The notes below the pieces were generated by a model. It worked only from the letters and a program-made list of their open reading frames with translations, was not told the DNA's origin and did no database searches. From NCBI GenBank assembly GCA_021151525.1, contig JAGKXD010000010.1, forward strand, positions 1-64,000: DNA of 64,000 bases, written 5' to 3'. Of this stretch, positions 26,569 to 36,918 are shown piece by piece (positions within the stretch are counted from its first letter, which is position 1; each line of letters begins with the position of its first letter). This stretch comes from Cellvibrionaceae bacterium. Its GTDB lineage: Bacteria; Pseudomonadota; Gammaproteobacteria; Pseudomonadales; Cellvibrionaceae. Position numbers and translations under genes: made by a program.

Positions 26569-27432
26569 ATGGTGAAGAGCTTGGTATCTATTCCAAGCCT
26601 GAAATCAAAAACGCCGAGAGTGCAAACCCTCGGCGTTTTGTTTTTTGGGCTTTATTGTTTTTCTGTCAACAGCTTCGGCGCGGATTGTATGCCTGCCGGT
26701 GCTGGCGAAACAGCAATCGTTGAACGTGTTTACGATGGCGATACCATCAAGCTGAAAGACGGTCGCCACGTGCGCATTTTGGGGGTGAATGCCCCTGAAG
26801 TGGATCACGGCAAAGAGCAGACCGGCCAAGCTTTGGGTGAAGAATCACGCAAGGCAACCGAGGCTTTTTTCAAGGCGAATAAGTCGGTACGTCTGTTTTA
26901 CGATGAGCAGCGCGTTGATCGCTATGAGCGCACCCTTGCGCATGTTTACGACATCCAAGGCAATAGCTTGGCTGCCAACCTTCTGCGCAATGGTTTGGGT
27001 TTTCATGTGGCAATTCCACCTAACCTGAGCCTAAACGACTGCTTACAAGGACAAGAAGCCATAGCGCGTAAAAAGGGTTTGGGGGTGTGGAGTCATCCTG
27101 GGTGGCAAGCTAAATCTGCATCATCGCTGACTCTGGATGATACTGGCTTTCAGCGGATTCGCGGGCGAGTTGTAAGTGTTCGCCAAGCGCAGTCAATTTG
27201 GCTGGAATTGGATGGGCCCTTGGTTATCAAAATTACACCAACGGATTTGAAAAACTTCCCGGCGATTAAGTGGGCGCAATGGAAGGGTAAAGAAGTTGAG
27301 GTTCGCGGCTGGGTGACGGAGCGCGGTGGTAGTGAGGAGTCTGAGAAAAAGACTAAATCAGCTGCAAACAAGTCTTATAAGTCTTTGATGGTACAGCCGC
27401 GGATAGCGGGGAATGTGGAGTTGGTCAATTGA
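26569..27432 (+). CDS. Secreted thermonuclease-like (SNase) nuclease
   Basis: 287 residues from the ATG at 26569, five bases after the rpmE stop. A GTG at 26620 is an alternative that would start inside the rpmE terminator. A basic n-region and hydrophobic segment (about 20-37) form a signal peptide. The SNase domain shows VYDGDTIKL, R69 and E77 in VRILGVNAPE, and R121 in YERTLAHVY, equivalent to the staphylococcal R35/E43/R87 set. A C-terminal OB-like region (about 185-280) follows. Calcium-dependent nuclease activity is expected. Confidence 0.88.
   Translation: MVKSLVSIPSLKSKTPRVQTLGVLFFGLYCFSVNSFGADCMPAGAGETAIVERVYDGDTIKLKDGRHVRILGVNAPEVDHGKEQTGQALGEESRKATEAFFKANKSVRLFYDEQRVDRYERTLAHVYDIQGNSLAANLLRNGLGFHVAIPPNLSLNDCLQGQEAIARKKGLGVWSHPGWQAKSASSLTLDDTGFQRIRGRVVSVRQAQSIWLELDGPLVIKITPTDLKNFPAIKWAQWKGKEVEVRGWVTERGGSEESEKKTKSAANKSYKSLMVQPRIAGNVELVN
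26608..26646 (+). terminator. Intrinsic terminator of rpmE, inside the nuclease coding region
   Basis: An 11-bp perfect stem AAAACGCCGAG/CTCGGCGTTTT (26608-26618 and 26629-26639) with a 10-base loop, then G and six T. It overlaps codons 14-26 of the downstream nuclease as read from 26569. Confidence 0.8.
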
Positions 27433-27449
27433 CTCCAACACATACAAAA

Positions 27450-27524
27450 GTAGCCCGTATGAAGCGCAGCGCAATACGGGGATTAATTAATTTCCCGTAA
27501 TACGTTTTACTCCTTACGGGCTAC
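27450..27524. repeat. BIME 7 (paired REP) after the nuclease gene
   Basis: Forward REP 27450-27481 (stem CCCGTAT/ATACGGG) and reverse REP about 27494-27524. The last of the seven; none was found in the remaining 36 kb. Confidence 0.85.
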
Positions 27525-27548
27525 GCACAATATTAATTACTTTGGGAG

Positions 27549-27656
27549 TCAGCCCCTCCCCCTTTTCGCCAAATCGCAGGAGCAATTTGCATAGCGAAGC
27601 TACCTGAAAGGCAAACCACATGGATGTGGTTTGTGAACGGGGAGGTTAGGAGGGGG
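27549..27656. repeat. Extragenic element with C/G-rich ends and a central palindrome
   Basis: Ends AGCCCCTCCCCCTTTT and GGGGAGGTTAGGAGGGGG are roughly complementary. Inside lies a perfect palindrome with 10-base arms, CAAACCACAT and ATGTGGTTTG, at 27612-27633. It abuts the ponA stop codon. It resembles small intergenic repeats, and may also end ponA transcription. Confidence 0.5.
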
Positions 27657-30080
27657 TTAAAGCACTCCATCCGGCAAGGTTTCATCCGCCGCTTTTTCTT
27701 CGGTCAATCCTGCTGGGGTTGAGCCCGCCGCCGAAATTTCCGTCGCGAATATCTCGAAAATGGAATTTGTTTCACCGGGTTGGGCAGGCTTACCGGTTTC
27801 CGGATTAATTCGCACCGTCACTATGCCATCAGGCTGGCGAGCAATTTGATTGGGCATGCCTTCCAAGGCGGTGCGCATAAAATCAATCCAAATCGGCAGG
27901 GCGGCAGTTGAGCCGAATTCGCGTCTACCCAAGAGTGTATTCTTGTCGATACCCACCCAAACAGTTGTCATCAGATTGGGGTTGTAACCGGAGAACCAAG
28001 TGTCTCGAGGGCCGTTGGTAGTGCCGGTTTTGCCGGCTAAATCGGTGCGCCCTAAGACTTTGGCGGAAACGCCAGTGCCTTTGTCGATAACGTCTTTCAG
28101 GATGGAATCCATGATGTACGCAATACGCGCATCAATAATGCGTGGCGCATGCTGCTCTTCGACAATGGTTTCGCCGCTAGTGCTATCGGCTGCTTCAGGC
28201 GTAGCCTCGGGCTTCTTGTCGGGGCAGGTTTTGCAAACGCGTTTTGGGTGCGCTTCATACACAACTTCGCCTTTTCCATTCTCGATTTTGCTAATCAGAT
28301 AAGGATCGATTTTAAATCCACCATTGGCAAAACTTGAGTAAGCCGTTGCCATCTGGATGGGCGTTAAACCGTGAGCCCCCAAGGCTAAGGCGAGTTCGTG
28401 CGGGAATTCTTTCTTGTTAAAGCCGAAGCGCTCAAGGCTATCAATAACCGTGTCTACGCCAAGGCTTTTGAGAATGCGGATAGACACTAGGTTTTTAGAT
28501 TTATAGAGTGCTTTACGCAAGCTGATAGGGCCATCGAACTCGCCTTCATCGTTTTCCGGGCGCCAGATTTCGCCGGTGTATTCGTTGCGGATTACAATAG
28601 GTGCGTCGTTAATCATGGTCGCTGGCGTAAAGCCATGCTCAAGCGCACAGGTATAGATTAAAGGCTTAAAGCTGGAGCCTGGTTGACGGGTTCCCTGCAT
28701 CACGCGGTTGAAGTGACTTTGGTTGAAGTCAAAGCCGCCCACAAGTGCGCGAATGGCGCCGCTATTGGGGTCAAGTGATACCAGTGCGCTTTGGGCTTCT
28801 GGTACTTGAGTCAAACGTGGTTGGCCATCCTTATCCTTGCCGACACGAACCACATCGCCTACGCGCAAGAAGTCCTTGGCAGATTTTGGCGCTGCGCCAC
28901 GGCTATCTTCAGTAAGGTAGGGGCGCTTGTCAGACAAGCCATGTTGCCAGTCCAAATCCAGCTTTTCGCCATTGGCTTGTAGCAAAGTGATGCTCTTATC
29001 TGCCACAGCTGTAATCGCCATGGCTTCAAGGCCGCCTAAAACTGGCATGGCTTGTAATTGATCCTGCCAGTCTTCCAGTTCTGGGCTGGTTGAAGCTTCA
29101 AAATGACGTTCTGGGCCACGGTAACCGTGGCGCTCGTCGTAATTCATTAAGCCGTTAACCACGGCGACTTGAGCTGTCGCCTGCATAGCGCTATCGACGG
29201 TTGTGTAGACCTTATAACCATCGCTATAAGCGGCTTCGCCAAAGCGATCTATGGCTTCTTTGCGGGCCATTTCGGAAATATAAGGTGCTTGAGTTTCTTG
29301 TCCGCTGCCGTGAATAGAAGCGGTATTAGGTTCGCGGATGGCGGCATCGTACGCAGCTTTATCGATAAATTGCAGCTCGTACATGCGCCCAATAATCCAG
29401 TTGCGGCGCGCCATGGAGCGTTTTGGGTTGGCAACTGGGTTGTAGGCTGAGGGAGCTTTGAGGACGCCTACGATCATTGCGTCCTGTGCTATGGTTAATT
29501 CTTGTACATCTTTGCCGTAATAGATTTGGGCTGCGGCTTGAAGGCCATAAGCGCGGTTGCCAAAAAACATCTTATTGTTGAAAAGCTCAAGAATTTCTTC
29601 TTTTGTGAATTCCTGCTCAATTTGTAATGAAAGTAGGATCTCATTGAATTTACGAGAAAAAACCTGCTTTCGTGTGAGGAAGAAATCGCGTGCAAGTTGC
29701 TGCGTAAGTGTACTGCCGCCGGACTGAATCTCGCCGGATTTCAATATTTGTGAAGCTGCGCGCAACATGCCTTTTAGAGAAACGCCATGATGCTCAAAGA
29801 ATTCTGCGTCTTCTGCCGCCAATAGTGCTTTTAGATATAACGGCGGAATTTGGTTGTATTTCAATGGGGTGCGACGCTGTTCACCAAACTCACCAATAAG
29901 TTTCCCGTCACTTGAATAAATTCTAAGCGGGGTCTGTAATTTAACCTGTCGAAGGCTATCGACAGGCGGCAGTTTAGGGCTCAAATATAAGTAAAGCCCT
30001 GCAAATGTAACCGCGGTAACGCTTACGCCAGCGAGTAACAGCCAAAAAATAATACTGAAGACGGATTTTTTATTTAACAT
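27657..30080 (-). CDS. ponA: Penicillin-binding protein 1A (transglycosylase/transpeptidase)
   Basis: 807 residues from the ATG at 30080. The frame opens at an ATG at 30131, but that codon overlaps a perfect TATAAT -10 box, so the inner start, directly before the membrane helix, is preferred. The transglycosylase domain has EDAEFFEHHG and GGSTLTQQLAR. The transpeptidase domain has SSFK, SKN and KTGT. An OB-like domain lies between them. It polymerises and cross-links peptidoglycan. Divergent from pilM, as in pseudomonads. Confidence 0.95.
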   Translation of the reverse strand: MLNKKSVFSIIFWLLLAGVSVTAVTFAGLYLYLSPKLPPVDSLRQVKLQTPLRIYSSDGKLIGEFGEQRRTPLKYNQIPPLYLKALLAAEDAEFFEHHGVSLKGMLRAASQILKSGEIQSGGSTLTQQLARDFFLTRKQVFSRKFNEILLSLQIEQEFTKEEILELFNNKMFFGNRAYGLQAAAQIYYGKDVQELTIAQDAMIVGVLKAPSAYNPVANPKRSMARRNWIIGRMYELQFIDKAAYDAAIREPNTASIHGSGQETQAPYISEMARKEAIDRFGEAAYSDGYKVYTTVDSAMQATAQVAVVNGLMNYDERHGYRGPERHFEASTSPELEDWQDQLQAMPVLGGLEAMAITAVADKSITLLQANGEKLDLDWQHGLSDKRPYLTEDSRGAAPKSAKDFLRVGDVVRVGKDKDGQPRLTQVPEAQSALVSLDPNSGAIRALVGGFDFNQSHFNRVMQGTRQPGSSFKPLIYTCALEHGFTPATMINDAPIVIRNEYTGEIWRPENDEGEFDGPISLRKALYKSKNLVSIRILKSLGVDTVIDSLERFGFNKKEFPHELALALGAHGLTPIQMATAYSSFANGGFKIDPYLISKIENGKGEVVYEAHPKRVCKTCPDKKPEATPEAADSTSGETIVEEQHAPRIIDARIAYIMDSILKDVIDKGTGVSAKVLGRTDLAGKTGTTNGPRDTWFSGYNPNLMTTVWVGIDKNTLLGRREFGSTAALPIWIDFMRTALEGMPNQIARQPDGIVTVRINPETGKPAQPGETNSIFEIFATEISAAGSTPAGLTEEKAADETLPDGVL

Positions 30081-30129
30081 TTTTTCTAAGGGAATTAATG
30101 GGTTAGCGAATTTGTGCCGTTTGGCCGGC

Positions 30130-30135
30130 ATTATA
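30130..30135 (-). promoter_or_regulatory. Candidate -10 box of the ponA promoter
   Basis: TATAAT on the minus strand, overlapping the upstream ATG of the ponA frame. The best -35 (TGTAAA, spacing 15) is weak. If used, the message starts near 30122 and leaves a leader of about 40 bases before the ATG at 30080. Confidence 0.45.
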
Positions 30136-30170
30136 CGAGCTTTTTGCCTGTTTACATATTCATCTGTTTG

Positions 30171-30198
30171 TTGCAGGCTTAAGTTAAAGTGCTATAAC
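30171..30198 (+). promoter_or_regulatory. Candidate sigma-70 promoter of pilMNOPQ
   Basis: TTGCAG, 16 bases, TATAAC, ending 37 bases before the pilM start codon. It lies in the divergent ponA-pilM interval. Confidence 0.55.
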
Positions 30199-30213
30199 AT
30201 AAACAACGTCTAA

Positions 30214-31301
<1,088 letters not shown>

Positions 31302-31302
<1 letters not shown>

Positions 31303-31913
31303 TGGCAAAGATTAACTTATTGCCGTGGCGTGAAGCCTATCGCAAAGAGAAGAAAGAACAATTCCTTGCCGTTATTGGCGGGGTGTTTTTACTTTCAGGG
31401 TTGATAGCCTATTTATGGATTGTGAGTGTCGAGTCTTCCATCGAAAACCAGCAAGCGCGCAATCAAATGCTTGAGGTCGAAATCTCCAATTTGGAGAAGC
31501 AAGTAAAAGAAATTGCCGATCTTAAAAAAGTTCGTGATGATTTGTTGGCGCGCATTAAAATCATTCAAGATTTACAGGGTACTCGCCCATTAATTGTTAG
31601 ATATTTTGATGATTTTGCTCGCTCTATACCTGAGGGGGTGTTTGTCTCTATGGTATCTCGTCAAGGTACCACCGTCAGCATTGAGGGTGTTGCTGAATCT
31701 TATAACCGTGTTGCCACTTTCATGCGAAATTTGGATTCGTCTGATTGGTTTGCGGGTGCCAATTTAACATCAGTTATAGCTGCGCCTGGTGAAGGAGAGC
31801 AGGCTCAGTCGTTTAGGATGACCGTTAGCACCTCCGCGCCTACGGAAACGGATACGTCTCAGAAAAATGAAAATACTAAGCCTTCATCGGCAAAAAAAGC
31901 GGGAGGTAAGTAA
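31302..31913 (+). CDS. pilN: Type IV pilus assembly protein PilN
   Basis: 203 residues. The conserved N-terminal INLLPWREAYRKEKK, which binds PilM, is followed by a membrane helix (about 22-42), a coiled-coil stretch and a periplasmic ferredoxin-like domain. The C-terminus is a lysine/serine-rich tail. Starts by four-base overlap with pilM. Confidence 0.95.
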
Positions 31914-31915
31914 TC

Positions 31916-32527
31916 ATGGCGATGAATGAAACTCTCGAGCAGATTAAAAATTTTGATCCAAATAATGTTGATTTTGACAAAATGGGTGTTTGGCCGTTAC
32001 CGGCTAAAATATTTGTTTTGGTGTTATTGGTAATTATTATTTTTTCATTGACCTACTACGTAAAAATCAGCGATTTGCATGACGAATTGGACGTTGTAAA
32101 AGCAAAAGAACAAACCTTGCGAAAAACCTATGAAACCAAAAGTTTTGAAGCTGCCAACTTGGATGCATATCGCGCCCAAATGGATGAAATGGATAAGACG
32201 TTTAAGTCGTTGTTGAGTCGATTGCCGAGTGATGCTCAAGTTCCTGGGTTGCTTGATGACATAGGTGCAAGAGGTAGAGAAAGTGGTTTAACCATTAATG
32301 CGACGACTATGGAGCCTGAAAAATCTGCTGAGTTTTATATTGAAGTACCGTTCAAGATAAATGTTGATGGCGGGTATCATGATATGGGTGGTTTTGTAAG
32401 CGGTATCGCTGCAATGCCCCGTATCGTGACTTTGCATGACTATACAATCACTCGCAAAAAAGATGCTGGGTTATTGAATATGCAAATTTCAGCTAAAACC
32501 TATAAATATAAAACACAGGAGAAGTGA
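31916..32527 (+). CDS. pilO: Type IV pilus assembly protein PilO
   Basis: 203 residues: short cytoplasmic N-terminus, membrane helix (about 27-50), coiled coil, then a periplasmic ferredoxin-like domain. It forms heterodimers with PilN. It starts two bases after pilN. The pilO stop lies in the pilP ribosome-site region. Confidence 0.94.
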   Translation: MAMNETLEQIKNFDPNNVDFDKMGVWPLPAKIFVLVLLVIIIFSLTYYVKISDLHDELDVVKAKEQTLRKTYETKSFEAANLDAYRAQMDEMDKTFKSLLSRLPSDAQVPGLLDDIGARGRESGLTINATTMEPEKSAEFYIEVPFKINVDGGYHDMGGFVSGIAAMPRIVTLHDYTITRKKDAGLLNMQISAKTYKYKTQEK

Positions 32528-32529
32528 AG

Positions 32530-33057
32530 ATGAAAACTATCCTGTTAATAATTGAGTTGTTTGCAGCTTCATTAATTTTGTCTGCCTGTAGTTCGTCATC
32601 GGATCAGCAGGATCTAAAAGATTTTATGGCGGAGGCCAAGCGTCGTCCCCAAGGGCAAATTGATCCGTTGCCGCCCTTTCAGGTCTATCAGCCGTTTACC
32701 TACAGCGCTATGACATTGCGTAGTCCATTCGAGCGTCCTGCAGCGAAAGATAAAGAGACCAAAGGTGGGCGAAGTGTTGAACCAGATTTAACTCGCGAGA
32801 AAGAGTATTTGGAAAACTTTAATATCGTTAGTTTAAATATGGTTGGTACTTTGACTAAAAATGGAAAGCTTTGGGCTTTGGTTGATGATGGTCAAGGGAA
32901 AGTTACACCGGTGACTATTGGCAATTACATGGGTAAAAACTTCGGCAAAATTATTTCTGCAGACAAATTGCAGTTGGAAGTAATGGAAATTGTTGCTGAT
33001 GGCTCAAATGGCTGGGTCGAACGCCCCAGAATTATTAAGTTAGTGACCAAGGATTAA
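32530..33057 (+). CDS. pilP: Type IV pilus lipoprotein PilP
   Basis: 175 residues from the ATG at 32530, eight bases after AGGAG (32517-32521). The GTG at 32524 is only two bases from that site and is rejected. Lipobox LSAC gives C20. A proline-rich linker and a C-terminal beta domain (LNMVGTLTKNGKLWALVDDG) follow. It links PilN/PilO to the PilQ secretin. Confidence 0.94.
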   Translation: MKTILLIIELFAASLILSACSSSSDQQDLKDFMAEAKRRPQGQIDPLPPFQVYQPFTYSAMTLRSPFERPAAKDKETKGGRSVEPDLTREKEYLENFNIVSLNMVGTLTKNGKLWALVDDGQGKVTPVTIGNYMGKNFGKIISADKLQLEVMEIVADGSNGWVERPRIIKLVTKD

Positions 33058-33093
33058 TCAGCAATGCGTATTCTGTTCTTATTGGGGTTAAAT

Positions 33094-35217
33094 ATGCGCA
33101 ATAAAATTTTACTAATGCTTTGTTTGTTGTCGCCTCTTAGTTGGGCGAACACCATAAGCGCATTCAACACAGCGGAGCTTCCTGGTGAGCGTTTTGAAGT
33201 TAGGGTGCAGTTTAGTGAGACTCCGCCTGATCCGAAGGGATATACCATAGAGAAGCCTGCACGTATTGTGCTTGATTTTCCCGATTCGGTGAGCGGACTT
33301 AAGGATCGTCGTTTCCCGCTGGCTTTTGACAATGGTCAAAGCGCCATGTTGCTTACAACCGAGGGGCGCACTCGTCTGATTTTAAATTTAAATGAATTGA
33401 CTTCTTATACAACGCGAAAAGAAGGCAATGCGTTTGTTGTGGAGGTTGGTGCGAATCGTGCGGCAGGCAATGCGGGCAAAAATATAGTTGCAAAAACCAT
33501 TGAAGTGCCGAATAAGAAAGCAGTTCCTTCAACTATTTCATCCGGACAAGCATCTATTTCTAACATAGATTTCCGCCGTGGTCAGGCAGGCGAAGGTAGA
33601 GTGATTATTACCTTATCTGATCCGCATGTGAGTGCAGATTTGGTGGGTACTGGTGCTGGCGTTAAATTGTCTTTTGCCAATGTAGCTATGCCTGCAGAGA
33701 TGCGCCGCCGTTTAGATGTGGTTGATTTTGCGACACCAGTAACCTTAGTAAATGCGTCTCAAGAAGGGGGTAGCTCAGTTCTAAATGTATCAGCTAATGG
33801 TGAGTTTGATTACATGGCATATCAAACTGACAACGAGTACGTTTTGAGTATTAAGCCGCTTACAGAGCAAGAGAAGAAAGACAAAAAAGCTGACTTCCAA
33901 TTTACTGGTGACAAAATATCACTCAACTTCCAGGACATGGAAGTAAGAGCCATTCTTCAAATTTTGGCAGACTTTTCAAACTTTAACTTGGTTGCGAGCG
34001 ATACTGTTCAGGGGCGCATAACTTTGCGCTTGGAAAATGTACCTTGGGATCAGGCACTGGCATTGGTGCTGAAAACTAAAGGTTTGGATAAGCGCATAGA
34101 TGGTAACGTCATGATGGTTGCTCCCGCGGCAGAAATCGCTGAGCGTGAGCGCCAAGAATTATCAACCAAAAAACAATTGGAAGAATTGGCCCCTTTAAGA
34201 ACGGAATATTTGCGCGTCCGCTACGCAAATGCGAACGATTTGTATGAGTTGTTTAGAGGTAAAAGTGGTGGCGGTTCTGGCACAAGCGGCAGTAAGGCTA
34301 CGGGAAGTGTTTTATCTGATCGTGGGCAGGCTATTGTTGATCCAAGAACTAATTCAATTATCGTAACGGATACAGCTGATCGTCTTGAAGCATTTAAAAA
34401 ATTAATTGACCAAGTTGATATCCCAATTCGCCAAGTGATGATTGAGGCACGTATTGTTATCGCCAACTCTAACTTCCGTCGTGAATTAGGTGTTCGTTGG
34501 GGTGGAATTACCTACGGTGTCAGTAAAAATTCTTTGGTACAGGCTTCGGGCTCATTACAAGGGATTAGTAAGGACCCTGGGTCTCCATATGAGGTTCTTA
34601 CCGGAGTCAAAGACAAATTTACTGATATGACTCAAGACCATATTGTTGACTTGGGTGTTAACGCTCCAGCTGGTAGCATTGCTGCGGGAATTATGACGGA
34701 TAACGCTTTCTTGGATATGGAACTGTCAGCGTTAGAAAATGCCGGCTATGCAGAAATTGTTGCGCAGCCTAAGGTTGTTACCAGTGATAAGCAGTTAGCA
34801 ACGATTAAGTCGGGTAAGCAAATTCCATACAGAGAGGCGAGTGCGAGTGGTGCAGCAACCTCTGCATTTAAGGATGTAGTTTTGAAGCTGGAAGTTACGC
34901 CGCAAATCACGCCTGATAACAATGTGATTATGGATTTGGATATTTCTAAAGACTCAATCGGTGAGATTACAGAAACCAATGATTTGACCTTGGATATTAA
35001 CCGTATCAATACCAAGGTATTGGTGCCCAATGGTGAAACTGTAGTCTTGGGCGGTGTATTTGGTTTGGATACCAACAAGTCAGAAGTTAAAGTTCCCGTT
35101 TTAGGTGATCTTCCATACTTGGGTCGTTTGTTTAAAAAGACCGTAAGAGGCGAAACTAAAACTGAACTCTTAATATTCATCACTCCCAAAATTATTGCGG
35201 ATAAAATGACCAACTAA
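33094..35217 (+). CDS. pilQ: Type IV pilus outer-membrane secretin PilQ
   Basis: 707 residues from the ATG at 33094, which has GGGG seven bases upstream and begins a clean signal peptide ending WANT. An in-frame ATG at 33064 would add ten residues. AMIN domains (about 20-240) precede a secretin N-domain ([20 protein letters not shown]), a NolW-type domain with a glycine/serine-rich insert, and the secretin core ending [14 protein letters not shown] and [13 protein letters not shown]. It forms the pilus exit channel. The stop overlaps aroK. Confidence 0.95.
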   Translation: MRNKILLMLCLLSPLSWANTISAFNTAELPGERFEVRVQFSETPPDPKGYTIEKPARIVLDFPDSVSGLKDRRFPLAFDNGQSAMLLTTEGRTRLILNLNELTSYTTRKEGNAFVVEVGANRAAGNAGKNIVAKTIEVPNKKAVPSTISSGQASISNIDFRRGQAGEGRVIITLSDPHVSADLVGTGAGVKLSFANVAMPAEMRRRLDVVDFATPVTLVNASQEGGSSVLNVSANGEFDYMAYQTDNEYVLSIKPLTEQEKKDKKADFQFTGDKISLNFQDMEVRAILQILADFSNFNLVASDTVQGRITLRLENVPWDQALALVLKTKGLDKRIDGNVMMVAPAAEIAERERQELSTKKQLEELAPLRTEYLRVRYANANDLYELFRGKSGGGSGTSGSKATGSVLSDRGQAIVDPRTNSIIVTDTADRLEAFKKLIDQVDIPIRQVMIEARIVIANSNFRRELGVRWGGITYGVSKNSLVQASGSLQGISKDPGSPYEVLTGVKDKFTDMTQDHIVDLGVNAPAGSIAAGIMTDNAFLDMELSALENAGYAEIVAQPKVVTSDKQLATIKSGKQIPYREASASGAATSAFKDVVLKLEVTPQITPDNNVIMDLDISKDSIGEITETNDLTLDINRINTKVLVPNGETVVLGGVFGLDTNKSEVKVPVLGDLPYLGRLFKKTVRGETKTELLIFITPKIIADKMTN

Positions 35218-35735
35218 TGCTAAAGCGTAACATCTATCTTGTCGGCCCCATGGGGGCTGGCAAGTCAACAATAGGCCGCGTTCTCGCGGCCGAACTTCAT
35301 CTGGGCTTCCGTGATAGCGATAAAGTAATTGAAGATAGGACTGGTGCCGATATTCCCTGGATTTTCGATATGGAAGGGGAGGAAGGTTTTCGCGACCGTG
35401 AATCTGCTGTTTTGGATGAGTTAGCAAAAGGTCAGGATTTTGTGATCGCTACCGGTGGAGGTATTATTTTGCGTCCTCAAAATCGTGAGCTTATGAAATC
35501 TTCAGGTTACGTATGCTATCTAACTGCATCGATCGATCAATTGGTTGAGCGCACGGCGCGTGATAAAAAGCGTCCGCTATTGCAGGTAGAAAATCCTCGC
35601 CAAAAAATTATTGATTTGGTTGCTTTGCGGGATCCGCTTTATCGAGAAGCTGCTGATTTTGTTATCAATACAGATCGCAGATCCCCCAAGCTTGTTGCCC
35701 AAGAAATCTCCGCGCTTATAGATTCCGCAAATTAA
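35217..35735 (+). CDS. aroK: Shikimate kinase
   Basis: 172 residues. Walker [13 protein letters not shown], the shikimate-binding DSD motif ([13 protein letters not shown]), the GGG loop (ATGGGIIL) and the lid arginines RDKKRPLL. It phosphorylates shikimate in aromatic amino acid synthesis. The ATG overlaps the pilQ stop (TAATG), so it is in the same transcript. Confidence 0.97.
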   Translation: MLKRNIYLVGPMGAGKSTIGRVLAAELHLGFRDSDKVIEDRTGADIPWIFDMEGEEGFRDRESAVLDELAKGQDFVIATGGGIILRPQNRELMKSSGYVCYLTASIDQLVERTARDKKRPLLQVENPRQKIIDLVALRDPLYREAADFVINTDRRSPKLVAQEISALIDSAN

Positions 35736-35820
35736 AGAAGCTGCTTGTTTATGATTTCGTCAAAAATATTGAGTGCTATATGGTAAAGTAGCGCCCAATA
35801 TTTTCCGAAAGAGTATTGTT

Positions 35821-36897
35821 ATGGAAACACTTTCCGTTGCCCTTGGTGAGCGCAGCTACCCAATATTTATTGGTAGCGATTTGCTTGCACAATCTCATCT
35901 GCTTAATCCTCATATCCATGGGAAGCAAGTTTGCATTGTGACCAATGAAACTATTGCTCCTATTTACTTGGAAAAACTGAAAGAAAGCTTGGCGGTATCG
36001 CAAGTTAGCAGTGTGGTTCTTGCAGATGGTGAGGCTCATAAAAATCTCACAACATTAAATGAAATATTTACCGCGCTTTTAGCGGAAAAACATAACCGTA
36101 CTACAACCCTAATTGCGTTGGGTGGCGGTGTTGTGGGTGATATGACCGGTTTTGCAGCGGCTTGTTATCAACGAGGCGTAAATTTTATTCAGATTCCTAC
36201 CACTTTATTATCTATGGTTGACTCCTCTGTTGGTGGTAAGACGGGTGTGAATCATGCCATGGGTAAAAATATGATAGGAGCCTTCTATCAGCCGCAAGCT
36301 GTTATCGCCGATATTTCCTTGTTGAAAACCTTACCCGCGCGCGAAGTTTCTGCTGGTCTGGCTGAAGTTATTAAATACGGTTTGATTTCTGATGCTAAAT
36401 TTTTTGTGTGGCTTGAACAAAATATCGAATTGCTGATGCAGGGTGATGAGGCTGCGTTGAGTTATGCGGTCTTGCGGTCTTGTAAGAATAAAGCGGATGT
36501 TGTTGCGCAAGATGAGCATGAAGGCGGTATACGTGCAATTCTCAATTTAGGGCACACCTTTGGTCATGCGATTGAGACTGCTCAAGGTTATGGCAATTGG
36601 TTGCATGGTGAAGCGGTTGCTGCCGGTATGGTAATGGCAGCTGATTTATCGATGCGTCGCGGAGATATTTCCCGCACGGAGCTTCAACGCATTGTTGCTT
36701 TACTTGAGCGAGCAAAATTACCAACTAAAGCTCCTGTAGATATGACGCCAGAGCAATTCGTTGAGCTGATGGGGGTTGATAAAAAGGTATTGGATGGTCG
36801 TTTGCGCTTGGTGCTATTGAAGTCCTTGGGGCAAGCAATAGTGTCGAGTGACATAGACTCAGCACTGTTGATGGAAACTTTTGCTGCTTGTCGTTAA
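35821..36897 (+). CDS. aroB: 3-Dehydroquinate synthase
   Basis: 358 residues from the ATG at 35821, which has AAAGAG upstream. The frame extends 16 codons further to a GTG at 35773, without support. It is NAD- and zinc-dependent, with [11 protein letters not shown] (101-111), [20 protein letters not shown] and the metal-ligand motifs [20 protein letters not shown] and HGEAVAAGM. It converts DAHP to 3-dehydroquinate. Conserved position between aroK and damX. Confidence 0.97.
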   Translation: METLSVALGERSYPIFIGSDLLAQSHLLNPHIHGKQVCIVTNETIAPIYLEKLKESLAVSQVSSVVLADGEAHKNLTTLNEIFTALLAEKHNRTTTLIALGGGVVGDMTGFAAACYQRGVNFIQIPTTLLSMVDSSVGGKTGVNHAMGKNMIGAFYQPQAVIADISLLKTLPAREVSAGLAEVIKYGLISDAKFFVWLEQNIELLMQGDEAALSYAVLRSCKNKADVVAQDEHEGGIRAILNLGHTFGHAIETAQGYGNWLHGEAVAAGMVMAADLSMRRGDISRTELQRIVALLERAKLPTKAPVDMTPEQFVELMGVDKKVLDGRLRLVLLKSLGQAIVSSDIDSALLMETFAACR

Positions 36898-36918
36898 TTT
36901 ATCGAGAGAGAAATACAT

